From the NCBI RefSeq assembly GCF_000004075.3, contig NC_026659.2, positions 28,228,272 to 28,292,271 of the forward strand: DNA of 64,000 bases, given 5' to 3'. The notes under the pieces are model-generated. The model did not search any database, had not been told where the DNA came from, and worked only from the letters and a program-made list of their open reading frames with translations. Below, piece after piece: positions 13,179 to 25,693 of the stretch. Source of the stretch: Cucumis sativus (lineage: Eukaryota > Streptophyta > Magnoliopsida > Cucurbitales > Cucurbitaceae). A program made the translations under genes and the position numbers. The stretch's first letter is position 1; each line of letters begins with the position of its first letter.

Positions 13179-16100
13179 ATGCTCGGAGTACTTTGTGCTC
13201 GTCCTAAGCCTTGGATTCTCGTTTCCCTATCCAATTTCATTCACGGCTCAGCCGTTTACCATCACCACCATCATCAAAGCCGGTTACTCGTTCAGAGTCC
13301 CATCCAATTCGATCGGCGACAGCGCCACCATTCCAGCGCCTGCAAGCTTGCGGGCGGTGGTGCTGCTTCGATATGGCACGCTATAATGCCTTCTGGTGCG
13401 GGAAGCAGTAGCAATCTCTGCCGTCCGGCGATTCACTGCCATGAGCGCAAAGGAGAGGGATCTTGGAACGTCGCCTGGGACGCTCGCCCGGCTCGTTGGC
13501 TCCACCGTCCCGATTCGGCTTGGCTGCTGTTTGGTGTCTGTGCCTGTATTGCGCCGCTTGATTGGGTGGATGCAAGTCATGAGGCTGTATCGTTAGATCA
13601 GAAGAAGGAAGTGTGTGAATCGAGCGGCCCTGAATTTAATCAAAACGATGAGAGCTCTGCTGATTACAGGGTGACAGGTATTGTGGAAAATTTGCGTGGC
13701 AATTTATCTTGATTTGATGAAAATTCCATTAGAGAAGCCATCGAAAATATCAATTCAAGTTCAGTTTAAATAAGGGTTTACCATTTATCTCTGTTCTATG
13801 TTATTTTTATTAATTGCTTTGATATGAGATAGATTGAAATGAACTGCTACAGGTGTGCTAGCGGATGGTCGGTGCTTGTTTAGGGCAATCGCTCATGGAG
13901 CTTGTTTGAGAAGTGGGGAAGAAGCTCCTGATGATGATCGTCAAAGAGAACTCGCTGATGAATTAAGGGCTAAGGTAAGATTAGAATTCATGCATAATCA
14001 TCCATTTGTTGGTTACTATGTTGAATAACATGGGTAATATGCAAAACTACAGGTTGTGGATGAGCTCTTAAAGAGGCGGAAGGAAACAGAGTGGTAAGTT
14101 CAGTTCATCTGATACACATTACACGGATTTCATATATTTGGTTGAATCAGAAAATGGGTGGTTTGTGATTGTGATGATTGAAAATGCCTTTAGGTATATT
14201 GAAGGAGATTTTGATGCGTATGTGAAGAGAATTCAGCAACCTTTCGTGTGGGGTGGAGAACCTGAGTTACTTATGGCATCTCATGTTCTGAAGTAAGTTT
14301 TTATTTATATTGCTAACCACAAATTTGTCTCACTGTTTTATATAAAAAATTGATCCAAAACAAAGAAAGAGGAAGTAAGAAACGAATGGTAACTCAAAAC
14401 AAAAAAGGAGAAGTAAGAAACAAAATTGAAACACTTTGTTCTGACAAACAGGGAACTGGTATTGGTGGAAATTTAAGGGCACGAATGGTAGGGAGCTAAG
14501 AGGGGATGATGGGTTGAATGCATGTTGGCCATGTGTTTAAGATTTAATATCGAGTTTTTTTAACATCCAAAATGTAGTGGAAATGTAGTAGGGTCCAGCC
14601 GATTGTCTCCTGATATTAGTTAAGGGTACACTTAAGGCATTTGGAGTCCTAAAAGATTAAATTAGTGTTACTTTGATGCATTTTAGTTTGTGTTCTTATT
14701 GGTGTAAACTTCATTTTTCTTCAAGCACTTTAAGTGGTGAAAAAGCCAGAGAGCTTTTGTGTTATTAACTTTTGAAGTTTATTTTAAAGAGTTTTTATAA
14801 AAGAATAGACTGTATGTATTATTTGGGGTTTAACTTTTTGTATATCACTTGATAACTTAGAATAAGGAAATCACTATTAGAATATATGTTCTTTTTAACC
14901 TTAGTAACACCAGCGTAAACTGTGAGTCAAATATTCAAACACATTGGTATAGTTCTTGAGAATAGCAGTTTTAAGTGTTCAATCTAACTATATTTTTTCA
15001 AGTGTGCTTGACATTACCAAACTTTTAAAGTGCTTTTAACCATTATAATAAAAAACTATCGTTATACTTGGCTACCTGGCTAAAAGTATTTTCAGTTTAA
15101 TAATCAGTACTTTTAGTAAAAAAACAATTAAATTGGATTTGACATTTACTTTTAGGGTAGTGGAGAATGTTTTTAAAGCTATTTATCCTTTATGCTTTTA
15201 AATTTTTTTTTACAAAAAGAGTAGTTTCAAAATGTGTATTTAGATATTTTCTGAAGTATTTATAAAAAGTTACTTTCACTCAAAAGCAATACTCTCAAAA
15301 GTCAAAGTCATATGTTACTTTTAGCCATATAACTAAATTTACTCTAATCTGTTTTATAAATTTCCAAAAATTCTTTGAACTGTTAAGAACAAAACATAAT
15401 AAAAAGTTTAATAGGGATTTTAATCAGGTAGGTTGTTTCAAGAACCACAACAAACACTCTAACACATGTCTGTTCCATCACAAGGGTTAAACTCTCCAAG
15501 TATAGACATTTGTAGTTTTACATTCATAGGGAGCTTTTTGTTGAGACAGCTTTGTATTGCATGACATACTGCATGGTTTTTTTGTCTTGATGTGTGACAC
15601 TTCTACCGAGTTGAAAACAACTGTAATTGAAAACTGAATTTGGATTTTAAGTCGATCATTTAGGCCTTGATTTTGAAAATTCTGAGTTTCCTACACTGGT
15701 TTTTATGCATGTCTTTCTTATCAAAAGCAAGTTTTTGTTTAAGTTTCATCTTTTTGTCTAGTTTTTAAAACCTGTAATTGATTTTGAAAAGATGGTTTGA
15801 AAGAAATTAGATAACAGAACAAGAGACCGAAATGGTTGTCTAAGAAACCTTAGTTACTAAACTTTTTGCATTTTCTTGAACACTTTGTTAACTAAACTCT
15901 TTTTTTTTTTTTTTTCTTGAACACTGCACTTTGTACCCAAACCTCATAGGTGAAAGCTGTATTTACAAGTTTAATATTCAAAAGCAAAATTGGTTGTCAA
16001 AGGGGATTTAGTTACTAAACTTTTTGCATTTTCTTTGAACACTTTGCACTTGGCAGGACTCCAATATCAGTATTCATGAGAGAGAGGAGCTCAGATGGTC

Positions 16101-16237
16101 TGATAAACATAGCCAAGTATGGTCAAGAGTATCAGAAAGGTGAAGAAAGTCCTATCAACGTGCTGTTCCATGGGTATGGTCATTATGATATTCTGGAGAC
16201 TTCGTCAGACAAAGTTTCACTGAAACTAAGCATGTAG
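13179..16237 (+). CDS. OTU4: OTU-domain deubiquitinating enzyme, At3g57810-like (5 exons, 313 aa)
   Basis: A predicted cysteine protease of the ovarian-tumour (OTU) family, which removes ubiquitin from proteins. Exons are 13179-13677, 13853-13974, 14053-14093, 14194-14292 and 16057-16237, joined by GT-AG introns into 314 in-frame codons including the stop. Residues 1-165 are poorly conserved, GC-rich and partly low-complexity (a run of five His near residue 28), with a hydrophobic stretch at about 113-130 that may be a membrane or targeting segment. The OTU domain spans about 166-300. The DGRCLF motif gives catalytic Asp171 and Cys174, and HGYGHYD gives His296. The RELADELR and WGGEPEL blocks are characteristic of plant OTU4-type proteins. 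The start is the first ATG of the long open exon; a start inside exon 1 is possible. Intron 4 (about 1.76 kb) shows no recognisable element. Confidence 0.9.
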
Positions 16238-19200
16238 AGAAATTCAAAATGGCTTATAATCTGTGGGGTTAGACAGATTAAAGTCATTCACATTAGGATT
16301 AGGCAACTTTCTCCAAAAGTTGAATAAAACTGCATTAATTTTAATAATTGGCACCAACAACCCCATTTCAAGCGATTGGCTTGTAAAAGTTTTGTAGGTA
16401 ATTGATTTTCTGTTATGCCTTTTACATTTTCAAATTTGTGTGTGAACTTCAACTTGATAATGCAATTCTAGGTGTTTTGGTGCATTGCTTTCCTTAATTC
16501 CATTGATGAATTTTCTTTTGATGATACAAAATGATAGATTTCTGCCATTTTGAGAGCAATGGTTTCAATATGTTACTGTTTTCTTGTACTGATGAAAACA
16601 TGCCCACAGGCTTATAGTAATTTTGTACTGATGAAAACCGTAAATACCCCTCACGGCTGATCCGAACGACGCTGCCAAAATTTGAATTGTTTCAGGTTTG
16701 TCAATATCTCCTTTGAATCTGAGTACTATAAGGAAATTTAACATATCTTTATCAGGTGTAGTATCAGAGAACTGATAGAATAGATCAGTGAACATTACCT
16801 GCTAACAATGACTTTAAAATTTTTTTAGTACAAGAGATCGAACTTACTCCTATTATTTACTTTTGAAATCAGATTATATTTTTTCCAACCCAAAATGACA
16901 AGATGAAAATGTTGATTTTGATATCTTTGATCAACGTCAACATTATTTATTAAGTGTCCAAACATCGATGTTTGCTTCTCGTCCTTGCTTTACGTCTTAA
17001 AACTTCTTTCTAATTAAAGTCCAGAAGGACTAAAATCACTTGAAAGAAGTGATGGAAGATAGTTCTAATTTCCAAATCCTCAAGTTATCGATTTCAAACT
17101 CAATTTATGAGCTGACAAGGAAAATACATAGTTACAAATTTACGTTGAATTAGAAGTTTAGTATTCGTAACCTTTGAAATTTGTGTTTAAATGGTTTGTA
17201 GACTTTCAAAAGGACAGTAAAAATCCGTTATAACTAATAGATTATTAGATGTAATTTGCATTTTATTTATGATGAAAATCTTCACTTTCAATTTTATACC
17301 TAGAAAGTCTAATTGGACTAATTTTAAAGTTTGTACGAAAGGAGACAAATAGATATAATTTGGTCAAATGTTCCTACAATCTCTTATTTGTTGCTTGGTC
17401 ATCAACTACTTAGGTTAGGTTTCAAGTATGGCTACTATTATAAGTGAAATATTGTTAGAATTAACTTTAAAACTTTAGGTTGAAATAGTTTTTATTAGTT
17501 CTTCTTAGTGACCACTAAGATTCACTTGAATAAAAAAATTATCATTTTTATTGTAAATTCAAATGATTGAATCTTTTAGTGAATCACGACCGAGATAAAG
17601 GTCATTTAAAATTTTCATTTTAGGAAGGTTTAGCATTTTAGGATGTTTTTTTTTATTTATTTACCTTAAATAAGATTTTTTTTTTGTTTCAAGAAACCAA
17701 GAGGTTATTTAAAGAAAAATAAATAAATAGATAAATTTAGTCTGAGCTTAGCTCAACTGACATCCATCGATAAAAGACTAATTAATATTAAGTATTAGCA
17801 TTGATAGAGGTCGATAAAAGTTTATGGTTTTGTAAATATTTGAATATTTTTCTATTTGTGGACATTTATCGTAAAGAGTATAATTTACCAAATATTTTTT
17901 TCTTCTATCTTTTAAAAAGTACTTATAATGGATATGTAAATAAATGTATCAATTCTATGTGTAGATCTTCCTTCTAACAAGCATGTGTTCCATGTGATGG
18001 AATGTAAAATAGAAGAGAATCAACATACAAATTTACATAGATTTACTAACAGTGTGCTAGCTACATTCACGAGATACAAAGAGAAATCGATTTTATTAGA
18101 GGAAATATTTTAGAATACATTACAAACACTCCTCTAAGATTAAGCTGCTTAAAACATAAATAAAGTAAAGATGAAAAATATGTAAATAACATTCAAAGCA
18201 TTGGATAACAAATTTAAGCTATTCCAACACATTCATCATCAATTGTACTTATTGAACTTAAAAGACATTTACACTTTAATTATCGCATTCTATACATGAA
18301 TATATGTAGCTTAAAAGACACATACATTCAAATAGCCGTGTCAATCAACAAAACGTTAAAACTAACCTTTATTGATAAAGTAGGGCCAAAGTAAAAAAAG
18401 GAAAAAAGATTCTCTCTTCTTCGTTCCTTTTATATAATATAGAGATTATGACATTTAATAAAATTTTCATAACGTTTTTTAAGATGGAATAATTTACGTA
18501 TTGACATATTTTTTACTCATATATATACTCCGATAAATGAATGCTCACCAATTCGATGCACAACTACTTTTATTTAAATAAACACGTTCTATCATCAATT
18601 GCACCTATTCAACTTAAAAGACACTAACGTTCGAATTATCACGTCCTATAATCAATGAAGCACAATATAGTTTAAAAAGTAGTACACATCCGTAGTGGTA
18701 TCGCATGCATGAACTAAAGGATAAATTAGTCATTTGCAATTGTGTTATAAACATCAATAAAATATAAAATTGTTATATTATATATATAAGTATTTTTACA
18801 GTTTTGTCGTTGACAATAATTTTACATTATTTTTCTTTAAAAAAGAGCTTTAAAAGTTATTCCTAAGGTGATAAATGAAAATAGATTTCGATCCCTTCAA
18901 CTTTTATAATATTCTTTAATCAGTCAAACCACTCTTATTTATTATTTATTTATTTTATGTTTCTTTCAAGGAATTTTCGAATGAAGAAGTACTCTCTCCT
19001 CTTCTTTTAAAAGCAAAAGAACAAGAAGGAAAGAAAAAAAAGAAGAGGATATCGTAGCATTTCTGTAGTACTTACTATATAAAGTTGGATAAAAAGATGG
19101 ATTAATTTTGACTCTAAATTTATCATTTTCTATTGATAAATAATTTTATTGGATGAATGTTACAATTTTAACCTTACAATTTTAAAAATGTCCCAATTTA

Positions 19201-20530
19201 AAAGTTCATTCGAAGTTATGAAATTTGACGGAATGGTGAAAAACAAATATTACAATAAACAAGCTATCTTCTATTTAGTTGAAATTATGAACTTTGGCAA
19301 AGTTATTTAACGAAATTAGTCAATAAAACTTTATTTTATCAAAATTAGTGAATTATGAAGAATTTTTTAATTAAAATTCAGTCAGTAAATTAGCCAAAAT
19401 TGAATGTTTATGGTTTGAAACTGGTTTTTCTCTTTAATTAATTTAAAGCATTGTTTCAAACTTTAGAAAAGAAAAAGTAAAATATACTTTTAGTTGATAA
19501 AGTTTCAAACAACTAAGAAACGTCAATTTGACCCTTAAAATTTTGAAAGCAACACTTTTAGTCATAAAACAAGTTATTCTAGAAATAGTTTGATTTCCTT
19601 TTTATTAAAAAAAAAGTATAAATCTAAGAAAAGTCTTCGAAGATCTTTTTGTTTAAATTTAACGAAAAATCAAAAGCCAAAGGTTCTTAAACTGATTTTT
19701 AATATATAATTTCTTTTTTTTTTTTTTGTGGTTGATAGAATCTCTCCAACGTTATTTTTATCGCTTTCTTTTTTAACATTTGGAGTAAAAAAATACATCG
19801 AACCTCTCATCTTCAAGTTAAATGAGAAGAATAATTCATATCTTGACATAATTTATCCAATTTTAATTAAGAATTATGAACTATTCATTTATATATATCT
19901 TTTCAATTTTAGGAAGGCAAAGTACATTTTGGGTAAGAATTATATCATTTGGTTTTTGAGATTGTATATTTATTATATATTAGTTTTTGAATTTTTACAA
20001 AATTTGTAATCCATACTTCTTACAAATAATATTGTTTCCTTTGGGCATATAGACCATATGAGACAACTTGTTTTATTTTTTCTTTTCTTTTTCAACGTAC
20101 AACGTCTTATATCAATGAAAATAATTGTTTTTCTTCATTTATGTTTCTTTTTATTATCCAATCACAGTTGAACTTTAGTCGCATTTCAAGAATCCTCTCC
20201 TTGCATACCAAATTTACCTTTTTTTTTTTCTAGAACAATATAACCTCTTTCTTTAACACTACAGAGTTATTTGATAGCTAAATTAAGAGATAACAAACCC
20301 TTTACGTATATTTTTACAATGATATGAATATTTATACTACTTTGAACTTGTGTTTGCTTTTAATTATATAGCCAAATAATCAAACAGGGTGGTTGAAATT
20401 GAGGCATTGATCATTTTATAATAATTTAACCTATTTTTGTTCTTATCTGAAGCATATTCAAATAACTCCTATACGTTTATAATAAAGTATATTTTAAAAT
20501 TAAAAAAATAATAAAGAGTACTACAAAAAA
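16238..20530. other. Intergenic region with no supported gene
   Basis: This holds the 3' UTR of the OTU gene (its beginning) and then AT-rich sequence. Three diverged copies of a short segment containing acttaaaagaca occur near 18232-18294, 18310-18350 and 18589-18652. A 93-codon open frame at 19728-20009 has the composition of random AT-rich DNA and no domain. Nothing else is recognisable. Confidence 0.6.
18232..18652. repeat. Diverged direct repeats
   Basis: The segment beginning atcatcaattgtacttattg and running through acttaaaagacattt at 18237-18294 is repeated at 18591-18652 (atcatcaattgcacctattc ...). By eye roughly four fifths of positions agree. A shorter related piece (agcttaaaagacacatacat) lies at about 18308. 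Confidence 0.5.
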
Positions 20531-20533
20531 GTT

Positions 20534-20640
20534 TACAACTTTCCCAAAGAGTTATATGCCTACTTTTGCACATCATGTCATTGTTTAGAAGTTGAAGAGT
20601 GACCCTATTTAGTTAGTTGGGGTTGTCATGTTATCTCACC
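20534..20640 (+). promoter_or_regulatory. Upstream block shared with transporter copies B and C
   Basis: The sequence aactttcccaaagagttata through attgtttagaag and ggggttgtcat aligns with 35008-35106 upstream of copy C and, more loosely, with 28565-28662 upstream of copy B. In A it ends about 490 bases before the ATG, but only about 85 bases before it in B and C, so A has gained sequence or lost its original first exon. A TATA-like ttatataagc lies at about 21036, consistent with a closer start site for A. Confidence 0.4.
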
Positions 20641-21125
20641 GTATTTAAGCTGGATGAACATAGTTTTTCTTAGTATTTAAAGTTACATATCTATGAGTTT
20701 TATACATATCTAAAAACAATATGTTTCTTTGAAAATATTATCATGATTAATTAGGTTTTATATAATATGTTTCATTGTAGACATAACAACAGTTAAAGAT
20801 GATCAAGTGTGTGTATAAAGAAACAAGATGCTGTAAAAAGAGAAAGAGAGGAGAGTGAGAAAAATGTATATATATATAGATTAGGGAGATTTAGGAAGCT
20901 TTACTTTTGGAAAAGGGTATCAAATACCCATAAATTTGGGTAGAACAGAATCAAATAAACCTTTTGAAAATGAATATAAAGAAAGTATGAAAGTGATGTT
21001 AACTACTCTTATCTTTATAATTTTGTACTAATTAATTATATAAGCTTTATCTCTTTGCTGTTCTCATGCATATATCTTCATTCTCCTTAAGATCAGAAAA
21101 TTAAGTAGAAAGATATCAGTGAGAA

Positions 21126-24100
21126 ATGGAAACGAAAGCAGCGATTATCTCTGGGGATACAATGGCCAAAGAGAATGGCAATGCTCACGTCCAGTTGACA
21201 GTAGATCAGCTGGATGCTGGAGCTCTATTTGTTCTTAAATCTCGAGGTTAGTGTTGGCCTTAGCTTCCTACTTCTTCCGTTTTTGTAAGTATACGTAAAT
21301 CGTCCCCATGTTATTTTCAAATCATGTTAGGCGTTGGCATGACACACAATAAACGTTGGTAGCTAGTATGAAAAAGTGAATGGTGTAACTTGTAGAAATG
21401 GAGAATTAAACTATCAATCTTTAAGATGAAAGATTATGTCAATTATGGTCGGAAGAACCTCTCGTTAGAAAAATAAAAGTGAAAATGAAAAAAAAAAAAT
21501 TAAAAGCACAATAATTAACTTTATAAAATTTTCAAACTGGAGAAAAATCCCTGAACTAGAAAAATCCACTACGTGAAACTTTACTATCACACGTAATAAT
21601 TCTCTCATGACTGCAATTATAATAGCACTTTCTTGTAGTAAACTTTATGATCGCACTAATAATTATCTAAAACTTAAAATGTTTCTAACTGAGACGACTT
21701 AAATTAGAGGTATTTGCTTATCTTTTACCGTCCTAGGAGAAGAAAAACTCCATTTCTAACATTTTACTAAAAAAACTCAACAACTTACAAAACAAACAAC
21801 TTGTTAATATTATATATTTGATTTCCCTTTTTCTATAGAATTGGAGAATTCAAACTTTTGTATGAGTAGTTATTAATTGATAGTTGAATGAAATTGATGA
21901 TAGGGTCATGGTGGCATTGTGGATATCACTTGACAACGTCAATAGTTGCTCCATCACTGTTAAGTCTTCCTTTTGCGTTCAGACTCCTTGGTTGGGTTGG
22001 TGGAATTATATGTCTTCTTTTCTGTGGTGTTGTCACTTTCTATGCCTACCATCTCTTATCTCTTGTTTTAGAGCACCATGCTCTACGTGGTTCTCGTTTA
22101 CTTAGGTTTCGAGATATGGCTACAAATATTCTTGGTACGTTATCTTTTTCTTTTTATTAATTTTGTGCAATAAAAAATAATTAAAAAAATTATCAAAGAG
22201 TGATAGCTTAGTGTTAAATATTGATATGTACGGGAAGTTGAAGGTTCAAATTAGTACTTGGGAGATTTGGATAGAAAAAGAATATTTTTTTCAACGAAAA
22301 AATGTTAAATTACGACTATGGTATTTTTTAAAAATCTTTTTTAGGTTAGCCTAAGTCTAGATTTTCAGGTCAAATACATTTCCAAACTTTCAATTTTGTA
22401 CTTTCTAAAAATATAACCCAAAAAAAAAATAAAAACTTTATGTTAAGTTTTGAAAATTGTGAACAAAATTGTCTAATAGGGTCAAAATAAACATTATAAA
22501 ATTACAAAAGATGAAAATACAACCAAGGTCCAGAATAAATATTTTGAAAATATATATATATATATATAGATGAAGTTATTTTACAAAACCTTTTTGCATT
22601 TTTTCTTAAATTTGCAAAACTTTACTGGAATTTAAAATTGAAAACAATAGTTTTCAAAAGAGAAAATTGTAAAAATAAAAAGAACTTTTATCAAAAAAAA
22701 TATTTACCTTTATAAAAAAAAAATAGAAAATTACATCTCTAATTAATTTTAATTAGTGCATAATAATATACATAGAAAATCGTTAATTAGTGCAGGATAA
22801 TATACATAAGAAATCGTAATAATATATAATTCTCAACTCTGTTCACTAAATAAATATTAATTAAATAAAAATTGAAAATTTTCAAATATAACAAAAAAAA
22901 ATCTATTTAAAAAAGTATAGCAAAATTTATTCGATTCTATATATTTTGTATATTTAACAAAAAAAATATAGAAAAATCTATTATATTCTATGTCTAAAAA
23001 ATTTTCATAAAGGAAAAGAAAAAAAAGAGAATATGGCTGAATTGAATGAAATAGGGATTCATTAGGCATAAGAGATCCTATAGTTGGATTAGGACTGCCT
23101 ATTTGACTTATAGGATACAAAAGGAAAAGGAAAAGCAATGAATTATAATTGTGAGTTGTGAGAGTGGCAGGACCTAAATGGGCCATCTTCTACGTGGGCC
23201 CAATTCAATTTGGAGTATGCTACGGTTCGGTTGTTGCTGGAATTCTTATCGGTGGTCAAAACCTCAAGGTCACACCTCTTTCCTTCATTTTTCCATATTG
23301 CCAAATTTAGAATTATCAAATCAAAATATATTCCACCTATAGAGACTTCCATGTGAAATTTAATTATAGATCAAGGCTACGTCTAAGTCTATCCACTCGT
23401 AAATGTTTGTTATAAATAGAGATGTCTATTTAACTAACAAGGTCGAAATGTCAATGAAAATCTGTCCCGACGTAGATAATGGAGGAGTGAATGAGAATTA
23501 TTTAAAAAAATATTTTTTGTTTAATTACGTTTAATGTTTTAAAAAATATGTTCTAGAATTCACCCTAAATTTTGTAATGAAAGAAGTTGTTTGTTTGAAG
23601 AATCGAAGTTGCTCACAATTATCATTACCATTATTCTTAACGTTATAGATATTGTTACGGTTGCAATATTAAAACTATGAATCAATCATATTTATTGTTA
23701 GTTTTTTTTCATTATTATCGGAGTCTAGCCGTAATTGTAATAGTATCAATAATAGGGAATAACTATAAATATGAAAAAATTATGTCTAAAGGTAACAGTA
23801 ACAAATTCATCGTTATAAGTTAACAATATAAAATTTTCATTACGATTTGTTAAATGTGGCTTAAGTATAACATATGAGACGATATTTAGAACAACATGTT
23901 TGACTTGCTCGACATGACTTTTCTAGTGTTTGAAACGTCATTATAAATATACATGATTACTTATGAGAACATTATTACAAATTTGAATGAAACTAAACCT
24001 CACCTTTGTGTTTTGTGTTTTTGGCAGTATATTTATGTGCTGTGCAATCCAGAGGGGGGAATGCAACTTTACCAATTCATAATTATATTTGGAACACTGA

Positions 24101-25693
24101 TGTTGATTTTAGCACAAATTCCATCTTTCCATTCTCTAAGACATATAAACCTCATCTCTCTCACTCTATCCCTTGCTTATAGTGCTTGTGTAACTGCTGC
24201 TTCTTTAAAACTAGGTAAAAAAAACAACTTTGTATCTATATTTTCAAACTCATTTTTCTTTTGTAAAATTACCAATAAGGCCTTCCCATGACAGGGTTTT
24301 CCAAGAATGCCCCTCCAAGAGACTACTCTGTTAAAGGGTCGCCCGTCAGTCAGTTATTTAATGCCTTCAATGGCATTTCAGTAATTGCAACTGCCTATGC
24401 ATGTGGAATGCTTCCCGAAATTCAGGTATAAATTATGGTTTAATATATATTTATACAAAATACGTCCAAATTTGACTTTCTCTCTTAACAAAATGTAGAA
24501 AGTTAAATTTTTTGAAAGTATGTTATAATAAGTGAAATGGGTATCTAATGACTTTTGACATATACGTTTAGAACTTTAAAATTTCATACTAGTCTTTACT
24601 TGTATACCTATGATAATATCTTTATTTAGTCGATATGGAACTTTGATCATATTTTTAACAATCATCTCTTCGAACAAAGGACTATTGAGTCTTTCCTCAA
24701 ATAGTCATCTATATGTTTAACTCTTATCTAGGCTAACTTCTTCTCATTGTAGTATCGCATAGTACACCACCTAGCCAAGAGTTCTACCGCTTTTGCTGTA
24801 CGCCTTGATCAACACATATTGCATAGATAATGTTTATAAGTTTCATTTTTAAAAATTAAATGATTATCCAACCGAGCATAAATGGTTAAGTTGATTGAAG
24901 GCTAAATTTTATCCTCCCTCTGAACTAAAATTGAATTGAATGATGAACACATGCAGGCAACTTTAGTAGCTCCACTAAAAGGAAAGATGTTCAAAGGGTT
25001 ATGCCTTTGTTATACAGTGATAGCAACCACCTTTTTGAGCGTAGGAATTTCTGCATATTGGACTTTTGGAAATGAGGCAATGGGAACAGTTCTTACTAAT
25101 TTCATGTCACAAAACTCTTTACCTTCTTGGCTTATCATCATCACCAATGCATTTTGCCTCACTCAAGTCTCGGCCGTTGCTGGCGTAAGACCCTATATCT
25201 TTTTCATTTATCTTTTTTCCATTCTTTTCCTATTTGAATTTCAATATGGCATGATTTAATAGAGTATCTATAATATGTATCTTAACTTTAATTTGATTGT
25301 TTATTTGCATAGACTTATTTACAACCCACGAACGAAGCATTTGAAAAGACATTCGCGGACCCAAACAAAGACCAATTTTCGATGCGAAACATTGTGCCAA
25401 GGTTAATATCACGTTCGTTATCGGTGGTGATAGCAACTATAGTTGGAGCCATGTTGCCTTTCTTTGGGGATTTAATGGCACTAATTGGAGCATTGGGTTT
25501 CATTCCTTTGGACTTCATTATGCCAATGGTTTTCTACAATGCCACTTTCAAGCCTTCTAAGCGTAGCTTTATTTATTGGATAAACACTTTGATTGTCGCA
25601 ATTTCATCAGTATTGGCTATAATTGGTGGTGTTGCTTCCATTCGGCAAATCGTTTTGGATGCCAAAGAATATCGTTTGTTTGCCAATGTGTAA
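21126..25693 (+). CDS. GAT1: GABA transporter 1-like permease, copy A (7 exons, 458 aa)
   Basis: A predicted H+-coupled amino acid permease of the AAAP superfamily; Arabidopsis GAT1 (At1g08230) imports GABA at the plasma membrane. Exons are 21126-21246, 21904-22134, 23171-23268, 24028-24214, 24295-24425, 24957-25184 and 25313-25693, in frame throughout. The first 40 residues are hydrophilic and end in LDAGALFVLKSRG. About ten or eleven hydrophobic segments follow, beginning with the family block HCGYHLTTSIVAP. The C-terminal exon carries MLPFFGDLMALIGALGFIPL and ends YRLFANV. Length is close to that of Arabidopsis GAT1 (about 450 aa). No frame lesion is seen, so it should be functional. Its N-terminus (METKAAII...) differs from the MG(I/T)LAP start shared by copies B and C, although the rest is closest to B. 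Substrate is inferred from family only. Confidence 0.9.

Noticed and set aside
13284-13580. 98-codon minus-strand frame opposite OTU exon 1
   Set aside because: It is the antisense of GC-rich coding sequence; long antisense frames are expected there.
19728-20009. 93-codon hydrophobic frame
   Set aside because: Dominated by Ile, Tyr, Phe, Leu and Lys codons, as random AT-rich DNA gives; no domain and no flanking gene structure.
22857-23186. 109-codon minus-strand frame
   Set aside because: Lies within intron 2 and exon 3 of transporter copy A, antisense; AT-rich composition and no domain.
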